Below, one piece after another: positions 1-10,932 of a DNA stretch of 64,000 nucleotides; position 1 is the first letter of the stretch, and every line of letters starts with the position of its first letter. This DNA is from Turnera subulata. Taxonomy: Eukaryota; Streptophyta; Magnoliopsida; Malpighiales; Passifloraceae. The notes below the pieces were generated by a model. It saw only the letters and a program-made list of their open reading frames with translations. It was not told the origin of the DNA and searched no databases. Made by a program: the position numbers and the translations under genes. Location: positions 349,541 through 413,540 of the forward strand of contig JAKUCV010007776.1 in assembly GCA_028386065.3 (NCBI GenBank), given 5' to 3'.

Positions 1-284
1 AAAAGAAAAAATTTCTCCCACATTCATTCCTCTCAACATTTCGTGCTCCCAAACCAATGGAGAGAATGTGATTTTCTATTCTTCCCCATTCCATTCTTTT
101 CATTTTCTTTCCCCTCTAAATCTGTTCCCAAACTTAGCCTAAAGTTTTGTCGCAAAAGTTTTTTCATTTTAAGATAGGATGGGATTAGATCTTCAAGCTG
201 GGTCGAATGTTGTGGTTTGGTGTCCAACTTACTTTATGTGGAGCGTGGTACTTCTATGTTAGAAAAAATAGAGAGTAGAAGTGA
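1..284. other. Unassigned left edge
   Basis: No open frame, repeat or RNA signal could be supported here. A/T-rich plant intergenic sequence up to the target duplication of the hAT-like element. Confidence 0.5.
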
Positions 285-292
285 CGGGAGGC
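285..292. repeat. 8-bp target-site duplication of the hAT-like element (left copy)
   Basis: CGGGAGGC, repeated exactly at 1099-1106. It fixes both element boundaries. Confidence 0.85.
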
Positions 293-1098
293 TAGGGAAG
301 AGCAAAAAAACCGTGTCGATTGTGCCGTGCCGATACCGACCGAATACCGACGGTATCGGCACGAAAATTGCAGGGTTTTAGAGCCACCCCATCCGACTGT
401 GCCGAGCCGATAAGCCTCGTGACTCTTCTCGGCAGGAGGTGTGCGATACTGTCGGTTAACGGTATTGCCGATGCCGACATCCATTGCTCACCCCTGACCC
501 CTCTCCATGCCTACCCTCTCTTTCCTCTCTCACGCTGCCACCACGAGTAGTGATGCCTCTCCTCCGGCGTGCCTCTCAGCCTGGCGGCTCGATCGCATCG
601 ACGGCGGGCAACGGTTGTAGCCTTAGATCCCATCAGATCTGCCCCTAATGATGAGTCTTTGCGTGTTCTTCAGCAATGATGCCCCTGATGCAAAGTCAAG
701 CAAACACTCTGATGCAAAGCGCGGTGATGGCGATGGCTGCAGACGACGGCTTTCTTGCTCCTGCAGCCTCTTCTTTTCGTTGAACCCGGCCTTGACAAGG
801 GTCACAGCAACAGATCCAGGCGGTGGCACGCCTGGCGTTGCCTTCCTTCATGTGTGTCACGAGTCGTATCAAGTAAGTATCAAACTCCACTACCACCATC
901 TACCCGTGACTCACGACGCAGCTGCTATCGGTAGAACCAAATTCCGACCGTACCGAGGTCGGTACTTATCGGCATAGTGCCGATCGGCGTAGAGAGCATA
1001 GCGGCACGACATCGGTCGGAAAAAAGGGGTGTCGAAAAAGTCATACCGACCCTTTATCGGCACGGCATTGTGCCGAACCGACCGTTTGCTCTCCCCTA
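293..1098. mobile_element. Non-autonomous hAT-like DNA transposon
   Basis: The two ends are imperfect terminal inverted repeats: TAGGGAAGAGCAAA on the left and, read in reverse complement, TAGGGGAGAGCAAAC on the right, both followed by subterminal tgccgtgccgata. An exact 8-bp duplication, CGGGAGGC, lies immediately outside (285-292 and 1099-1106). An 8-bp duplication and TAGGGG-type ends are typical of plant hAT elements. Both subterminal zones are crowded with short ccgata/tatcgg motifs in either orientation, as expected for clustered transposase-binding sites. The interior (about 480-900) has no hAT transposase frame, so the element would need a transposase in trans. Family is inferred from the ends only. 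Confidence 0.85.
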
Positions 1099-1106
1099 CG
1101 GGAGGC

Positions 1107-1622
1107 GATATCTGCACTCCACAGTTTTATAAACACACCCCACAAATGTCTAAAATAGTCATATTTATTTCTTGACACCTTTTACGAGGAACTTATTCAA
1201 GTGCCTATGAGAAGATGTGGATAAGAGAGAAGGTAATAAAAAGCATTTATTTCTATCGGTTTGAATAATATTGACCAAACCCCACCATTAAGTACTAATC
1301 AAACCGTCCTTAGTCCTTACAGATACAAATATTTAATAGGTTAAGTTATTTTTACCATTTCATTAAATTAATGATAGGAAGTGATATTTTTAAATGTTAG
1401 GCAATATTTCATCTCATCTTTAAATATTATCTCATAGCATAAATAATTGTATTGTCTTGGGTGCCAATGAATTGTTTTGTAAAAAGAAACATTAATTGTT
1501 TAAGATAAAACAATGAAGTCACCCAGGATATTTTAGTCTTTTAGAAAAAAATAAAGGCAAAATGGAGCGCGATTATAACAACTTGGAGTGCGAATAACAG
1601 CACCCGTAATTGGGGCACCTTG
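1107..1622. other. A/T-rich intergenic stretch
   Basis: No gene, tandem repeat or recognisable transposon end seen. It ends at the LTR of the gag-protease element. The last five bases, CCTTG, resemble CTTTG at the far side of that element (5147-5151) and may be its diverged 5-bp target duplication. Confidence 0.5.
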
Positions 1623-2334
1623 TGTCACGAGTCGGGAGTTTTGGAATCCAAATTCCGCCACAAATTGTCACGAGATTACGAAATCCCAACAATTGCTTGT
1701 GCGGCACTTAGGCAAGAACCCCAATCTCAAGTCTAAGTCAGCCTAAACCCCACTTTGAAAAAGTATTGGAGGAAAGCAAAGTGTATATTAATACCAAAGT
1801 GTTCGTACAAGTGTGAGCCTCGTGCTCTTTACACTCGGTTACACCAAAGTTCCCATCTAACTTCCCAAATGAGGAGTCCCTACTCCTATATATAGCCCTC
1901 CACCTCCTCAATGGATGGCTAGGATCGCGCCTCTAGAAGGCTCCACGATCCAATGGCTACAAATACAAGTTCTAGATATTTCTCCTAAAATATCTAGCCA
2001 TACACATCTACACTTGGCCTAGAATGTTGCCGACACTCTAGAACATTCCCCAAGCTCCCCAAATATTCCACAAAGTTCCATAAGGTTCCAGGAGGTTCTA
2101 GACCCTTCTTGAACTTCTAGGACCTTCCACCCACTTCTAGAATTCTCTAGAGTATTCTCCATGTATCTAGAGAATTCCACACCCATCTAGAATATTCTAA
2201 AACTCTCTAGGGTACTCCACCACCATCTAGAGAATTTCGCTATCTCCAGAGAACTCCACACATTTCTTGCGCATTCCGGGCCTCTCTAGAATTTTCCGCA
2301 CAATTCTTGAGCCCTTGTCGCGCACCACGTGACA
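1623..2334 (-). repeat. 3' LTR of the gag-protease element
   Basis: Starts tgtcacgag and ends gtgaca on the plus strand. Collinear with 4430-5146 through most of its length. The body is unusually rich in ctctaga/tctagaa heptamers repeated many times (about 1970-2300). Confidence 0.85.
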
Positions 2335-2347
2335 TTCTCCCCCACTT
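2335..2347 (-). promoter_or_regulatory. Polypurine tract of the gag-protease element
   Basis: Read on the minus strand this is AAGTGGGGGAGAA, directly abutting the 3' LTR. That is the expected site of plus-strand DNA priming. Confidence 0.7.
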
Positions 2348-2590
2348 GTTGGCGCAACGCCCTTGTTGCGCTCCCGTGCTTGCACCTTTTGCTTTCCCCT
2401 CTTCTTTGTGCGCCTCCTACGCCTTCGCCCCTGGATTGGCGTGTTGGTTTGGCCTACTCCCTTGGTGCTCCCCATCAAGCCTTTAGTCACCTCCACTTTC
2501 CTCTCGTGTTGGTGTCGCCCCGCGATCCCTTGGCTTGTTGCACCTTGGCCTCGCCTCGTTGTGGCGCACCTCCTTTGTTGGCAGCATCCC

Positions 2591-3127
2591 TTATTGCCTT
2601 CCCATTATGCTCCCCCGTAGGCCCCTTGGTTCATCCTTGACAAGCCGTATGGCACTCATCGCCTTCGCCTTTTGTGCCTTCCCTTCGCGCAACACCCCGA
2701 CCGTGCATGACTTGCTTCCATCCATCAAGATCATGCTATTTGCGCTCGGCACCGGCATAGCTCTTGTCAGGTCGACGAACTCCACGCCTAGTATAATTGG
2801 ATACTCGTCCATGTCGACTATCGTGAGGTCAATCTTCTCGCGCCATTCCGCAATGGTTATGTCGACCCCGCGTGCGACCCCATGAATTGGCTTGGCTTCG
2901 GAGTTGATGGTCTTCAACCATCCATACTCCTCCCCAAATTTAATACCAAGCCTTTGTACCTCGGACCTTTGGATGAAGTTATGCTTGGCTCCCGCGTCAA
3001 TCAATGCCTTGGTCTCCTTCCCATCAATCTTGGCAACCACGTGCATGTGCCCTTTATGCTCGACGTTCCTCTCGGTCTTCGCCTTGACCACGCCAAACAA
3101 CCAGAGTGAACCCATCTTTGGTTCCAC
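2591..3127 (-). pseudogene. Retropepsin-like aspartic protease domain
   Basis: An open frame of 178 codons contains the retropepsin core: a KALIDAGAKHNFI segment at about residues 38-50 and the later ILGVEF segment that forms the second half of the fold. Retropepsins act as dimers with one D-T/S-G per subunit; here the triad reads D-A-G, an unusual change next to the catalytic Asp. The frame follows the zinc knuckle of gag, as in Ty3/gypsy elements, but lies in a different frame from the N-terminal gag. After the protease the element ends; no reverse transcriptase follows. The start codon is not meaningful because the protein is expected to be cut from a polyprotein. Confidence 0.75.
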
Positions 3128-3224
3128 TTCGGCATCATTTTTTTTGGAGCACTCTCCCTTCTTCTCGTTCCCCCGAACGAGTGCCGCTAGCTTGTTACGC
3201 TACGGGCAATCGTATGCCTTGTGC

Positions 3225-4140
3225 GGACCACTACAAAAGAAGCACTCCAATTTCTTCCATTCACCATTTGCCTTCTCTTTTCCACGATCACCTTTCGGCT
3301 TCTCCCACTTCGGCTTGTGTCTCTTCCCTTTATCTTCCTTCGCTTGGTGCTACTCCTCCTCGGCATCGCTAGTTGCTCCCCCACTTTCGCCTGAGTTATC
3401 CTTTCAACCCCTCGACTTGGAAAACTCGAACTTGCTAAATTCAATTAGCGACTCGCTGCGGCAATCGCAGCATTGAGGTCTTGCACCCCACGACTTTGAA
3501 GCTCCAACTTGGCCCACCCCTGCAAGCCATCCAAGAAAGCAAATAAAGCTTCCTTGTCAGGCATATCAGGAATCTCCAACAAGACTTCTGTGAACTCTTT
3601 CACGTACTCCTAAATGCTCCCTTTATGTGTAAGCCGACAAAACTTACTCCGCGCCTCGAGCTCAACATTTTGTGGATAAAATTGGGCCTTTATTTCCCTC
3701 TTGAAATCAGCCCAAGTGTCGATACGGACAGTTCCCCTCTTCATGTCCGTGTACCTACGTCTCCACCAAAGAGTAGCCAAATCACTAAGGTAGAGGGATG
3801 CGGTACTAACCTTCTTGGCCTCGTCTCGGATTCCCACGCCATCAAAGTATCGCTCGCAACTAAAAAGGAAGTTCTCTAACTCCTTGGCATTACGAGCCCC
3901 GTCGTAGGCCTTCGGCTTTGGCACGTCCACCTTCGACTCCCAAGTTGCCACCACGTTCCCTTGTGTGATGGCTCTCTGGCGAAAAGACCAATCCCCTTTG
4001 ATCTCTTGCATCTCCTCTTTCCTAGCACGCATCTCCTCCATCATAGTAGCAAGTTGTTCCAAAATGTGGTCTTGGCGGCCCCTAAAATCGTCCAGCTCCT
4101 TCCTCCACGAGTCCACGACTACGTTGAGAGTGCCTTCCAT
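3225..4140 (-). pseudogene. Ty3-type gag with zinc knuckle, frameshifted
   Basis: From the ATG at 4140 an open frame of 176 codons begins with a coiled-coil-like N-terminus, then the retrotransposon-gag core (YDGARNAKELENFLF, later LWWRRRYTD and FKREIKAQFYP). A stop at about 3610 interrupts the core, and the reading frame resumes below it with text typical of gag (FTEVLLEIPDMPD, LQGWAKLELQ). A CCHC-like knuckle (CFFCSGPHKAYDC, one residue short of the usual spacing) lies near 3200-3240, preceded by a Lys-rich stretch. At least two stops and a frame change separate it from the protease. Gag would form the virus-like particle that packages element RNA. Confidence 0.75.
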
Positions 4141-4411
4141 CTTCCCTCAGAGCTCCTCAAGGTCCCCTGATCATTGCTCCTTGATGCCTTGGCCCAATTC
4201 CTCAACCTTGTCGCCCATATCCGAAAACAGCAAGCATCACCCGCACAAGCCTCGACTCGCATTAGGCTAGGCGGTCCTGCTCCAGAGTCTTCTCCCTAGA
4301 AGACTTCTTGCTACCTTTTGAGACGCGTTGTTACTCCCTAGAATGTCCTTCAACAATACCAACATTGGCCTCCCAGTGGCCATTTTCTCCACAAATTCCC
4401 ACGCTAGAGAA

Positions 4412-4427
4412 CCTTGCTCCGGTACCA
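4412..4427 (-). promoter_or_regulatory. Primer-binding site of the gag-protease element
   Basis: Minus strand reads TGGTACCGGAGCAAGG two bases inside the 5' LTR. It resembles the complement of the 3' end of plant initiator-methionine tRNA (TGGTATCAGAGC) with two changes. Confidence 0.65.
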
Positions 4428-4429
4428 AC

Positions 4430-5146
4430 TGTCACGGGCCAGGAGTTCTGGAATGCAAACTCCGCCACCAATTGTCACGAGATTACGAAATCCTAACAAT
4501 TGCCCGTGCGACACTTAGGCAAGAACCCCAATATCAAGCCTAAGTCAGCTTAAATCCCGCTACCACGTTAGTAAGAGAACACTTAGAAAAGTATTGGAGG
4601 AAAGCAAAGTGTATACTAATACCAAAGTGTACAAGTGTGAGCCTCGTGCTCTTTACACTCGGTTAACACAAAGTTCCCATCTAACTTCTGAAATGAGGAG
4701 TCCCTACTCCTATATATAGCCATCCACCTCCTCAATGGATGGCTAGGATCGTGCCTCTAGAAGGCTCCACGATCCATTGGCTACAAATACAAGTTCTAGA
4801 TATTTCCCCTAAAATATCTAGCCATACACATCCGCACTTGGCCTAAAATGTTGTAGACACTCTAGAACATTCCCCAAGCTTCCCAAATATTCCACAAAGT
4901 TCCATAAGGTTCTAGAACCTTCTAGAACTTCTAGGACCTTCCACCCACTTCTAGAATTCTCTAGAGTATTCCCCATGGTTCTAGAGAATTCCAAACCCTT
5001 CTAGAATACTCTAGAACTCTCTAGGGTACTTCACCACTATCTAGCGAATTCCGCATTTCTTAGAGAACTCCACACGTTCCTTGTACAATCCGGGCCTCTC
5101 TAGAATTTTCCGCACAATTCATGAGCCCTTGTCGCGCACCGTGACA
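4430..5146 (-). repeat. 5' LTR of the gag-protease element
   Basis: Starts tgtcacggg and ends gtgaca on the plus strand. Direct repeat of 1623-2334. Its right-hand part from 4675 is copied again at 12538-13012 by the tandem duplication. A TATA-like ctcctatatatagcc lies inside (about 4707-4722) and is present in all three copies. Confidence 0.85.
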
Positions 5147-5733
5147 CTTTGCTTCGAGTAGAATGCATTTAGTCACTTATGTATAATTGAGTGTAGTAAA
5201 TTCATGTGGATGGTTGACCGTTGGCCTACTTGGCCCTTTGTTAGTTTGTTTTCCGTGTTTTAAGCAGATCACCTCTGACACAATGTAATATGCATGGACT
5301 CCCTCGATCGGTTTTTTTTTTGTTTAAAATTTTTCACGCATATATATTAACCAATATCGACTATATTATCCAAACTTAAAAGATTATTTACTAAAATTTT
5401 CCATTTATATGTTATTTAATAAAAAATATAGTTAAAATTAATAATTTTTTTTTATATTTGTTATATGTGGCGCAAATCAATAATCATTTAAAATTTAGAA
5501 ATTTTAAAACGATGATTAATTTGAAACAAAACAAAATCTCTAAAACGACACTTAATAAAAAAAACAGGGGGAGTGCAAATCACAAGTGCAAGCTTAATTA
5601 CCTCCTCAATCATCGTTCTCTATCACCCTCTTGTAGGGGGTGATTTGAATTTTATTTGATAATGAAATTTAATTTCTATTGTCAGTTAATTTATGATTTG
5701 AATTTTTTTATTTAAATAGCAATATATTGTTAA
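5147..5733. other. Non-coding flank, duplicated at 13013-13606
   Basis: No gene recognised. A/T-rich sequence with a short open stretch (5458-5643) that recurs at 13329-13517 with indels and looks fortuitous. It ends in GGCAT, the target duplication of the solo LTR. Confidence 0.6.
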
Positions 5734-5738
5734 GGCAT

Positions 5739-8646
5739 TGTAACAGCTCGGGTAAAATTTTTGATTTTTACCGGGACTGTAAAAGTCTTTTTACCGTAAT
5801 TTACTGTTGAATTAATCTTGGGTAATTAATTCAAGGTAAATCGGGAGTCGTTTTTCGAAACCGAGAGTTTTCCCGCGCTTGTGATTTTTCCGTGGATTTT
5901 TCGGACCTAAGTTGGTATTTTTTGGGTTTCGGAATTTCTCGGAAAATCACACCGGAAAATAACTAAAGGGGGTATCAGTTATTTTATGGTCTGGACTGGA
6001 CTCGCTTAATAATGCAGACAAGCTGCATTATTAAGGTTTCACAAGTGTAATAGTGAATTCACCGTTTATAAAAGCAGAGGAAGAAGAAACCAGGAGAGGA
6101 AGAAGAGAAGAGAAAAAAAAAGAAGGGGAGGAAAAAGAAAAAGAGAGAAAAAAAAAGAGAGAAAAAAAAGAAAAAAAAAGAGGAATCGGAAAAAAACAAA
6201 GGGGAAAAAGAAAAAAAAAGAAAAAGAAAAAAATATATATACAGAAACAGAAAAAAAAGAAGAAGAAAACCAAAGAAAAAGAAAATTAGAAAGTAGGAAA
6301 AAGAAAAGAAAATGGAAGAAAAAGAAAAGAAAAGAAAATAGAAAGAAATAAAAAAGAAGGAAAGCCCGGTGACTGTTCATCGTCACCTCACCCGAGCCTC
6401 TGCTACTGTTCACAAGGAGGCGTTCTGCGCCGCCTCTCGACGCACAGACGCCGTCACCGCCATCGCCGTGCCAACGCGACCTTGACGCCGTCGCCTCCTC
6501 CCGTCCCTGCCGCCTGACGCGCCTTCCAAAAGCGTTGACCCGTCGTGCGACCCGCGGATCTACTTCTCCTCCGCTCAGCTCAGCCGCCGTGACGCCTCGT
6601 GCCGCCTTTCCACCGCCTATGGAGTCGCCGCCTCTTGCAGCGCCTTGTGAGCCCATCCTCGCGCAGCGTCGCGCCGCCTACCGCCGTTCCTAAGGTGAGA
6701 CCCGATTAGTTTGGGCGGGTCACGGCCGGGTCGCGACCTTGGATGGGTTGGACAGCCGGATCCTTTCTTTCTTTTTTTTTTAAAAATAATAATATATATA
6801 TAATTAATTTCTGGAAAACAAGGTAAATATTATTTTGGAAAATTATATGTAATATTCTGGGTTAGGGTTTAGAAAAAATATATATACTTTGATTCTTCAA
6901 ATTTAGATAATTATGTTTTGTTTGAAAATTATTATTATGGTTAGTTTGAAAAATATATATATACCTTGAAAATATTTTCTAGAAATTATAATTATATGTT
7001 ATTATTTCTCTAGAATAAGTATGTATATGTTATTATTCTTGGAAAATATATATTGGTATATTTCTGAAATATATATATTTATGTTGAATTATAATTGTTG
7101 GAAAATATTTTGTCTTAGGAAATAAAAATGTATATATATTAAATTGTATTTATTTTCAGAGTAAGTTTTTATGATTATATATTTTCTGGGAAATAAAATA
7201 TAGCATATGATTAGTATATATATTTTTGGTAAATGACAATATTTGGTAATTATATTATGGTAAATTGTTTTATTAAAAATGTAATATTTTAGAAAATAAA
7301 TGTATACATATGTTATCTTTTTCAGAAAATTATGGTAAATATATTTTGGGAAGTATAATTAATTTATGAAAATATTTTTAAGAGTTTTACTTAAAGTATG
7401 GTACCAAAATTATATTCGGATATACGTACGTATAATATTCCGGTAAAAATGATAATAAAAGATATGTAACCGGGATGGGATATTTCGCAGTATTGGCATC
7501 ACAGCATACCGATTATGTGCATTTATGTGTATATATTATTTTGTGGTATAGGTTCGGATATCGGGCAGTTTCCCGAGGAGCCGACGTCAGACCGGTCATT
7601 GTTTACCGGAGTTGAGTAATCGGCCAAGGTGAGGATAGATTTCCTTCAATATGTGCCTGTATTACTCGGTTATCGTGTTTGTTGATTATTGCACTGTTGG
7701 TTGCATTTGTTGTGATTGTTGTTGGAATGTTTATCCAAGTATTTTGATTTAGTTTCTGGGATGTTTATTCCCGTGCTTTGAGTTTTGGATGTCTATTGTT
7801 GTGTCTTTTGGAATAAGTATAATAGAATAATTAATAATTAATTGTGAAAGGATGTCGATCCTTGATTTTGGACAGGGATGTCTATCCCGGTATTTTGGTT
7901 AGGGATGTTGATCCCTGTGATTTGATTTTAAATGATGATAATATAATTGTCACGTGGTAAGTAGAGACACGACCGGATGGTTTGAGACTGTTTTGTGGTG
8001 CCATGATCTGGGTTACTTGTGATGGGCATGTTGATGCCGGTTTGATTAGGATGTTGATCCCGGGTTCTTTTTGATCTGGCACCAGGAACAGGTTGATAAC
8101 CTGGTATGACCCTAGCTTATCCGTGACGGGGCCCGGAAAGATAAAATTGGATAATTGGATTTTATTGAGTCTTTTGATCTTGGACCGATTTTGGGTCTTG
8201 TCTTTCGATTTGGTGTATTTTGGTGGATTTTACTTGTTTTCGACTTGAGTAATTTATAGTGTGCATATTGATTGTCTTTCCTTCGTCGGTGAGCACTTCG
8301 GACTCACCCCTCACCTGCGGGCTTTCATCCCGTAGGATGAGTTATTTTTGGTACAGGATTGGTGCATTCCAGACAGGCTGCGGCGTTATCCCTTGGACAG
8401 GGCTTGGATCCATAGTTTGCATCTATGTCGCATACAGTGTATTGTGAGTTGTTAAGTCTTCCGCTGTGCATTGTTTTACTATTATTGGGCCATTGGGCCG
8501 TGATGAGTTTTTATTGCTGTTTTTATTATGGGCTATTGAGCCCGGATATCTGTTGTACACACTGTATGCTGGGCTTTGTTGGGTTGGGTTGTTACAGTTC
8601 CGGCACGTGTTTACTGTGTACGGTAAATACGGGTCAGGGCGTTTCA
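5739..8646 (+). mobile_element. Long solo LTR (Ty3/gypsy type, Del/Tekay-like suspected)
   Basis: Starts TGTAACAGCTCGGG and ends GGGCGTTTCA, and is bracketed by an exact 5-bp duplication GGCAT (5734-5738 and 8647-8651). The undisturbed target can be read in the duplicate locus at 13607-13620, where the sequence runs straight through. It is homologous along its length to the inverted LTRs at 49298-51531 and 53998-57296, which flank a real internal region, so this copy is a solo LTR left by LTR-LTR recombination. Interior order: A/T-poor leader, a purine tract (6076-6360), a GC-rich block (6370-6690), a long A/T-rich block (6770-7450), then degenerate gggatgttgatccc repeats (7860-8060). No open frame is credible. 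Confidence 0.85.
6076..6360 (+). repeat. Polypurine (GA/AAG-rich) tract inside the solo LTR
   Basis: About 280 bases almost entirely A and G on the plus strand. The same position in the inverted LTR copies is almost entirely C and T (50905-51185 and 56800-56945), so the tract belongs to the LTR family. The open frames across it are low-complexity artefacts. Confidence 0.85.
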
Positions 8647-8850
8647 GGCATTAATCCAAAGAGAACGAGATGTGTCATATATATATATATATATATTTGT
8701 CAGCAAGCAGCATATATTATAATTCATAAATATCACAAATACAGAGAAAATCGGAGACCTGAGTAGCAAATATTACAGGCCAGCATGAAAGTGAAAAGCC
8801 TTAAGAAGACCAAATACATGTAGAAAAAAATTCAAAACACATAGACATAA

Positions 8851-9249
8851 CTAAATAACAGCACTGATCTGCACTACATCTGCTGGTAGCTCCTGCAGTA
8901 ATGGCTTCCTCGTTTGCATAATCAAACTGGACGGCATTTCCCTGGTTAGTACCAGGCGATCCTTCCAAGTGGTTTTGCACTCTTCAATGTCTTTGGCAAT
9001 CAACATTTTTGAAGTTGCGGAGCTAATGGCGATGTAGTAATCAATGCAAAATGACTTGTGAGACAGCTCCAAGGCATGTCTCTTCCACCAATACAAAACC
9101 AGCCCCTTCCAATCGCCACCAGAGGCGTTATAGTCATGTTCATCACCATAGTAGCAAGTGAGAGGGTTACCTGATTGGGGCTGATAGTACCCTGAGCAGG
9201 GTCTCTGTTTATAATCATCAAAACTCACTAGAAGGTGACAAAAAGGCAA
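8851..9249 (-). CDS. Unrecognised 3' reading frame of the short LINE
   Basis: An open frame of up to 132 codons ends with a TAG about 170 bases before the LINE tail. It is hydrophilic with several Trp/Tyr (GDWKGLVLYWWKRH) and has no motif I recognise. It sits where a plant L1 would begin its endonuclease-reverse transcriptase ORF2, yet shows no WNCRG or FADD motif. It may be a captured host fragment or a rearranged ORF1 tail. No typical start codon is assured; the reading frame before residue 10 could be in the upstream leader. Confidence 0.35.
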   Translation of the reverse strand: MPFCHLLVSFDDYKQRPCSGYYQPQSGNPLTCYYGDEHDYNASGGDWKGLVLYWWKRHALELSHKSFCIDYYIAISSATSKMLIAKDIEECKTTWKDRLVLTREMPSSLIMQTRKPLLQELPADVVQISAVI

Positions 9250-9410
9250 TGAGAGGATAATCAGAGAGGATCGTTACCGACCCGTGTTCTCATTTTTCGG
9301 GTTCGTTTGAGGTGGAGGCCTGAGTGTCCCCACCATCCGGCAGTTTGCTTATGTTCGTTTCCGGCACTGCCTCGCTCCAGCTAGCCATCTCTGGTCTTCT
9401 TAGAGCTTCT

Positions 9411-10696
9411 TCAGCAAATGGTTGGTTGGTAAACCAGTTGAGTAGCCCGTGCCATTCTCTTCCAACTCGGCTTCTTGGCTGTTTTTGATACTGGTGAATT
9501 GGGATCAATTTCCGCGGTAACCTCCACAGTAGTGTTGATCCACCCCATATGAATGGTGTGAATCAAGTTATCCCCTTCAATCATGCCCAGGAAAGACCCC
9601 ATCTTCCCCTTTTTGCTAGTTTTGGAGAGATTGGATGCATTCGGTGGAGTCCGGTTCCTTTCTGGCGACTTCTCCATGTCTTGGACATTTCGTGAGGTGA
9701 GAATCCCCTCGGAATCCTGCGCAATGCCAACACCTGGACGTACCATAGGTACATTGTCATCATCAACCGGAGGAGCCATGTTGACATTCTCTTGAGTGTT
9801 GTTGCCAGTCTTCTTCTCATTCAGAATTGGTTTTTTTAACAGAAATGGTCTGTGTCCAGTTTCCTTTGTCCTGAGCCATGGACTGAAACTGTAGATGGAC
9901 TCCAATTCCTGTCCTTCATGGGCTCGCTTTGGCTTGGTACATCTTCGTGTGGCATGTGTGACACGGCCGCACCGGTAGCAGAATTCACCCAAGCGCTCGT
10001 ACCTCACCTTTACCCTGTGCTCAATACCCATACTATCTGTGACGTGGATTCCAGGTACAAGAGGCTTCTCCGGGAAAAATTCAATCCTTGCCCAGACATA
10101 TCCATTCCACCCAAGTCTACTCTCAATTTTGGTGTCATACTCAACAGTTGAAGCGAAAACTTTGCAGATTTCTCTGATTTTACGACCCTCTAAGAAATCT
10201 AGGGGCAGTTCATGAAGTTGAATCTAGAAGCAAGATAATCTTAGAGGAACTTGGTTAATAGACATATGCGGGAGCCATCTCCTAAAGTTTGTGTGTGCAT
10301 TAGCAATCAACCACGGACAACCCTTATAAACTTTCTCGCAATCCTCCTCATATTCAAAGCCCACTAGAAAAATATTGTTCTTTTTATCAGCTACCCTAAA
10401 TGCACCCTTGAGATTCCATACCTGGTTGAGGCTTGATTTAAAGATCCCTGCGTTGACGTTCAGAGTGCACCTTGCCACAAGATATGTGCGGCTGATTACG
10501 TCTCCAGCTGTTCCTCCACATCAGCCACCAGGTCATCGGGCTTGAACTTGCTAAGATCCACCCGGAAGTGGTCCTCATGTAGAACATCGTCGAAGCGTTC
10601 CATCGTGAAGTCAGAGAGGAACAAATCCAGATTACTGGAACAGGAGGATATGAGCCTTTGGTTCAAACACAAAAGAGACAAACTTTCACCGTGCAC
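9411..10696 (-). pseudogene. LINE ORF1: DUF4283 plus CCHC zinc finger, frameshifted
   Basis: The first frame (from ATG at about 10600) codes an acidic N-terminus and stops near 10496. One base of frame change leads into the DUF4283-type RNA-binding segment (ARCTLNVNAGIFKSSLNQVW, then GCPWLIANAHTNFRRWLP) at 10224-10478. Downstream in another frame comes the conserved RYERLGEFCYRCGRVTHATR with a CX2CX4HX4C knuckle at about 9955-9990, followed by a Ser/Pro/Lys-rich tail to about 9411. Together these are the canonical ORF1 of plant L1-type LINEs, which coats element RNA. At least two frameshifts are present, so it is not expressed as one protein. Confidence 0.7.
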
Positions 10697-10932
10697 AGTT
10701 CAATAAGGAAAGTGATGAAGTTGAAGAAGAGGTGGAGTTGCAGGATGTTGATTGAGCGGAAGATCTAGTTGTAAGTTTAGATCGAGCCGGTTGGTTTAGA
10801 TCTAGAACCCTGTACTGAGTTTGAAATTGTGGTAAAAACTAGAGAGAAGGCAGAGCAAAGATAAAGTAGAGTGAGAGAGACCCATTTTTTATGACGGCTT
10901 TCACACAATGATGCCAACGAGATGTGTCATAT

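Larger units (their letters stand above)
1623..5146 (-). mobile_element. LTR retrotransposon with gag and protease only (TR-GAG-like), minus strand
   Basis: Two direct copies of a roughly 715-bp sequence with TG...CA ends (1623-2334 and 4430-5146) flank a 2.1 kb interior. In minus orientation the interior starts with a primer-binding site next to the 5' LTR (4412-4427), then Ty3-type gag, a zinc knuckle and an aspartic protease, and ends with a purine tract (2335-2347). There is no room for, and no trace of, reverse transcriptase, RNase H or integrase. That layout matches the described class of non-autonomous TR-GAG elements, here with protease added. The candidate target duplication is CCTTG/CTTTG (4 of 5). 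Several stops and frameshifts make it inactive as it stands. Confidence 0.85.
8681..10915 (-). mobile_element. LINE insertion with ORF1 but no reverse transcriptase
   Basis: Flanked by an exact 17-bp direct repeat, AACGAGATGTGTCATAT (8664-8680 and 10916-10932); the duplicate locus at 13630 shows the single-copy target. The plus-strand left end begins with an (AT)n run, which would be the 3' tail of a minus-strand LINE. The minus strand carries a 5' leader, a DUF4283/CCHC ORF1 like that of plant L1 elements, then a second short frame, then the tail. There is no endonuclease, reverse transcriptase or RNase H. Long exact target repeats show that it moved by target-primed reverse transcription, so it was presumably mobilised by another LINE. 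Confidence 0.8.

Noticed and set aside
648..977. 109-codon open frame
   Set aside because: Lies inside the non-autonomous hAT-like element, has no recognised domain and has competing frames on both strands.
6031..6656. Long frames over the purine tract
   Set aside because: Low-complexity translation of a GA-rich LTR tract; not conserved in the other LTR copies.
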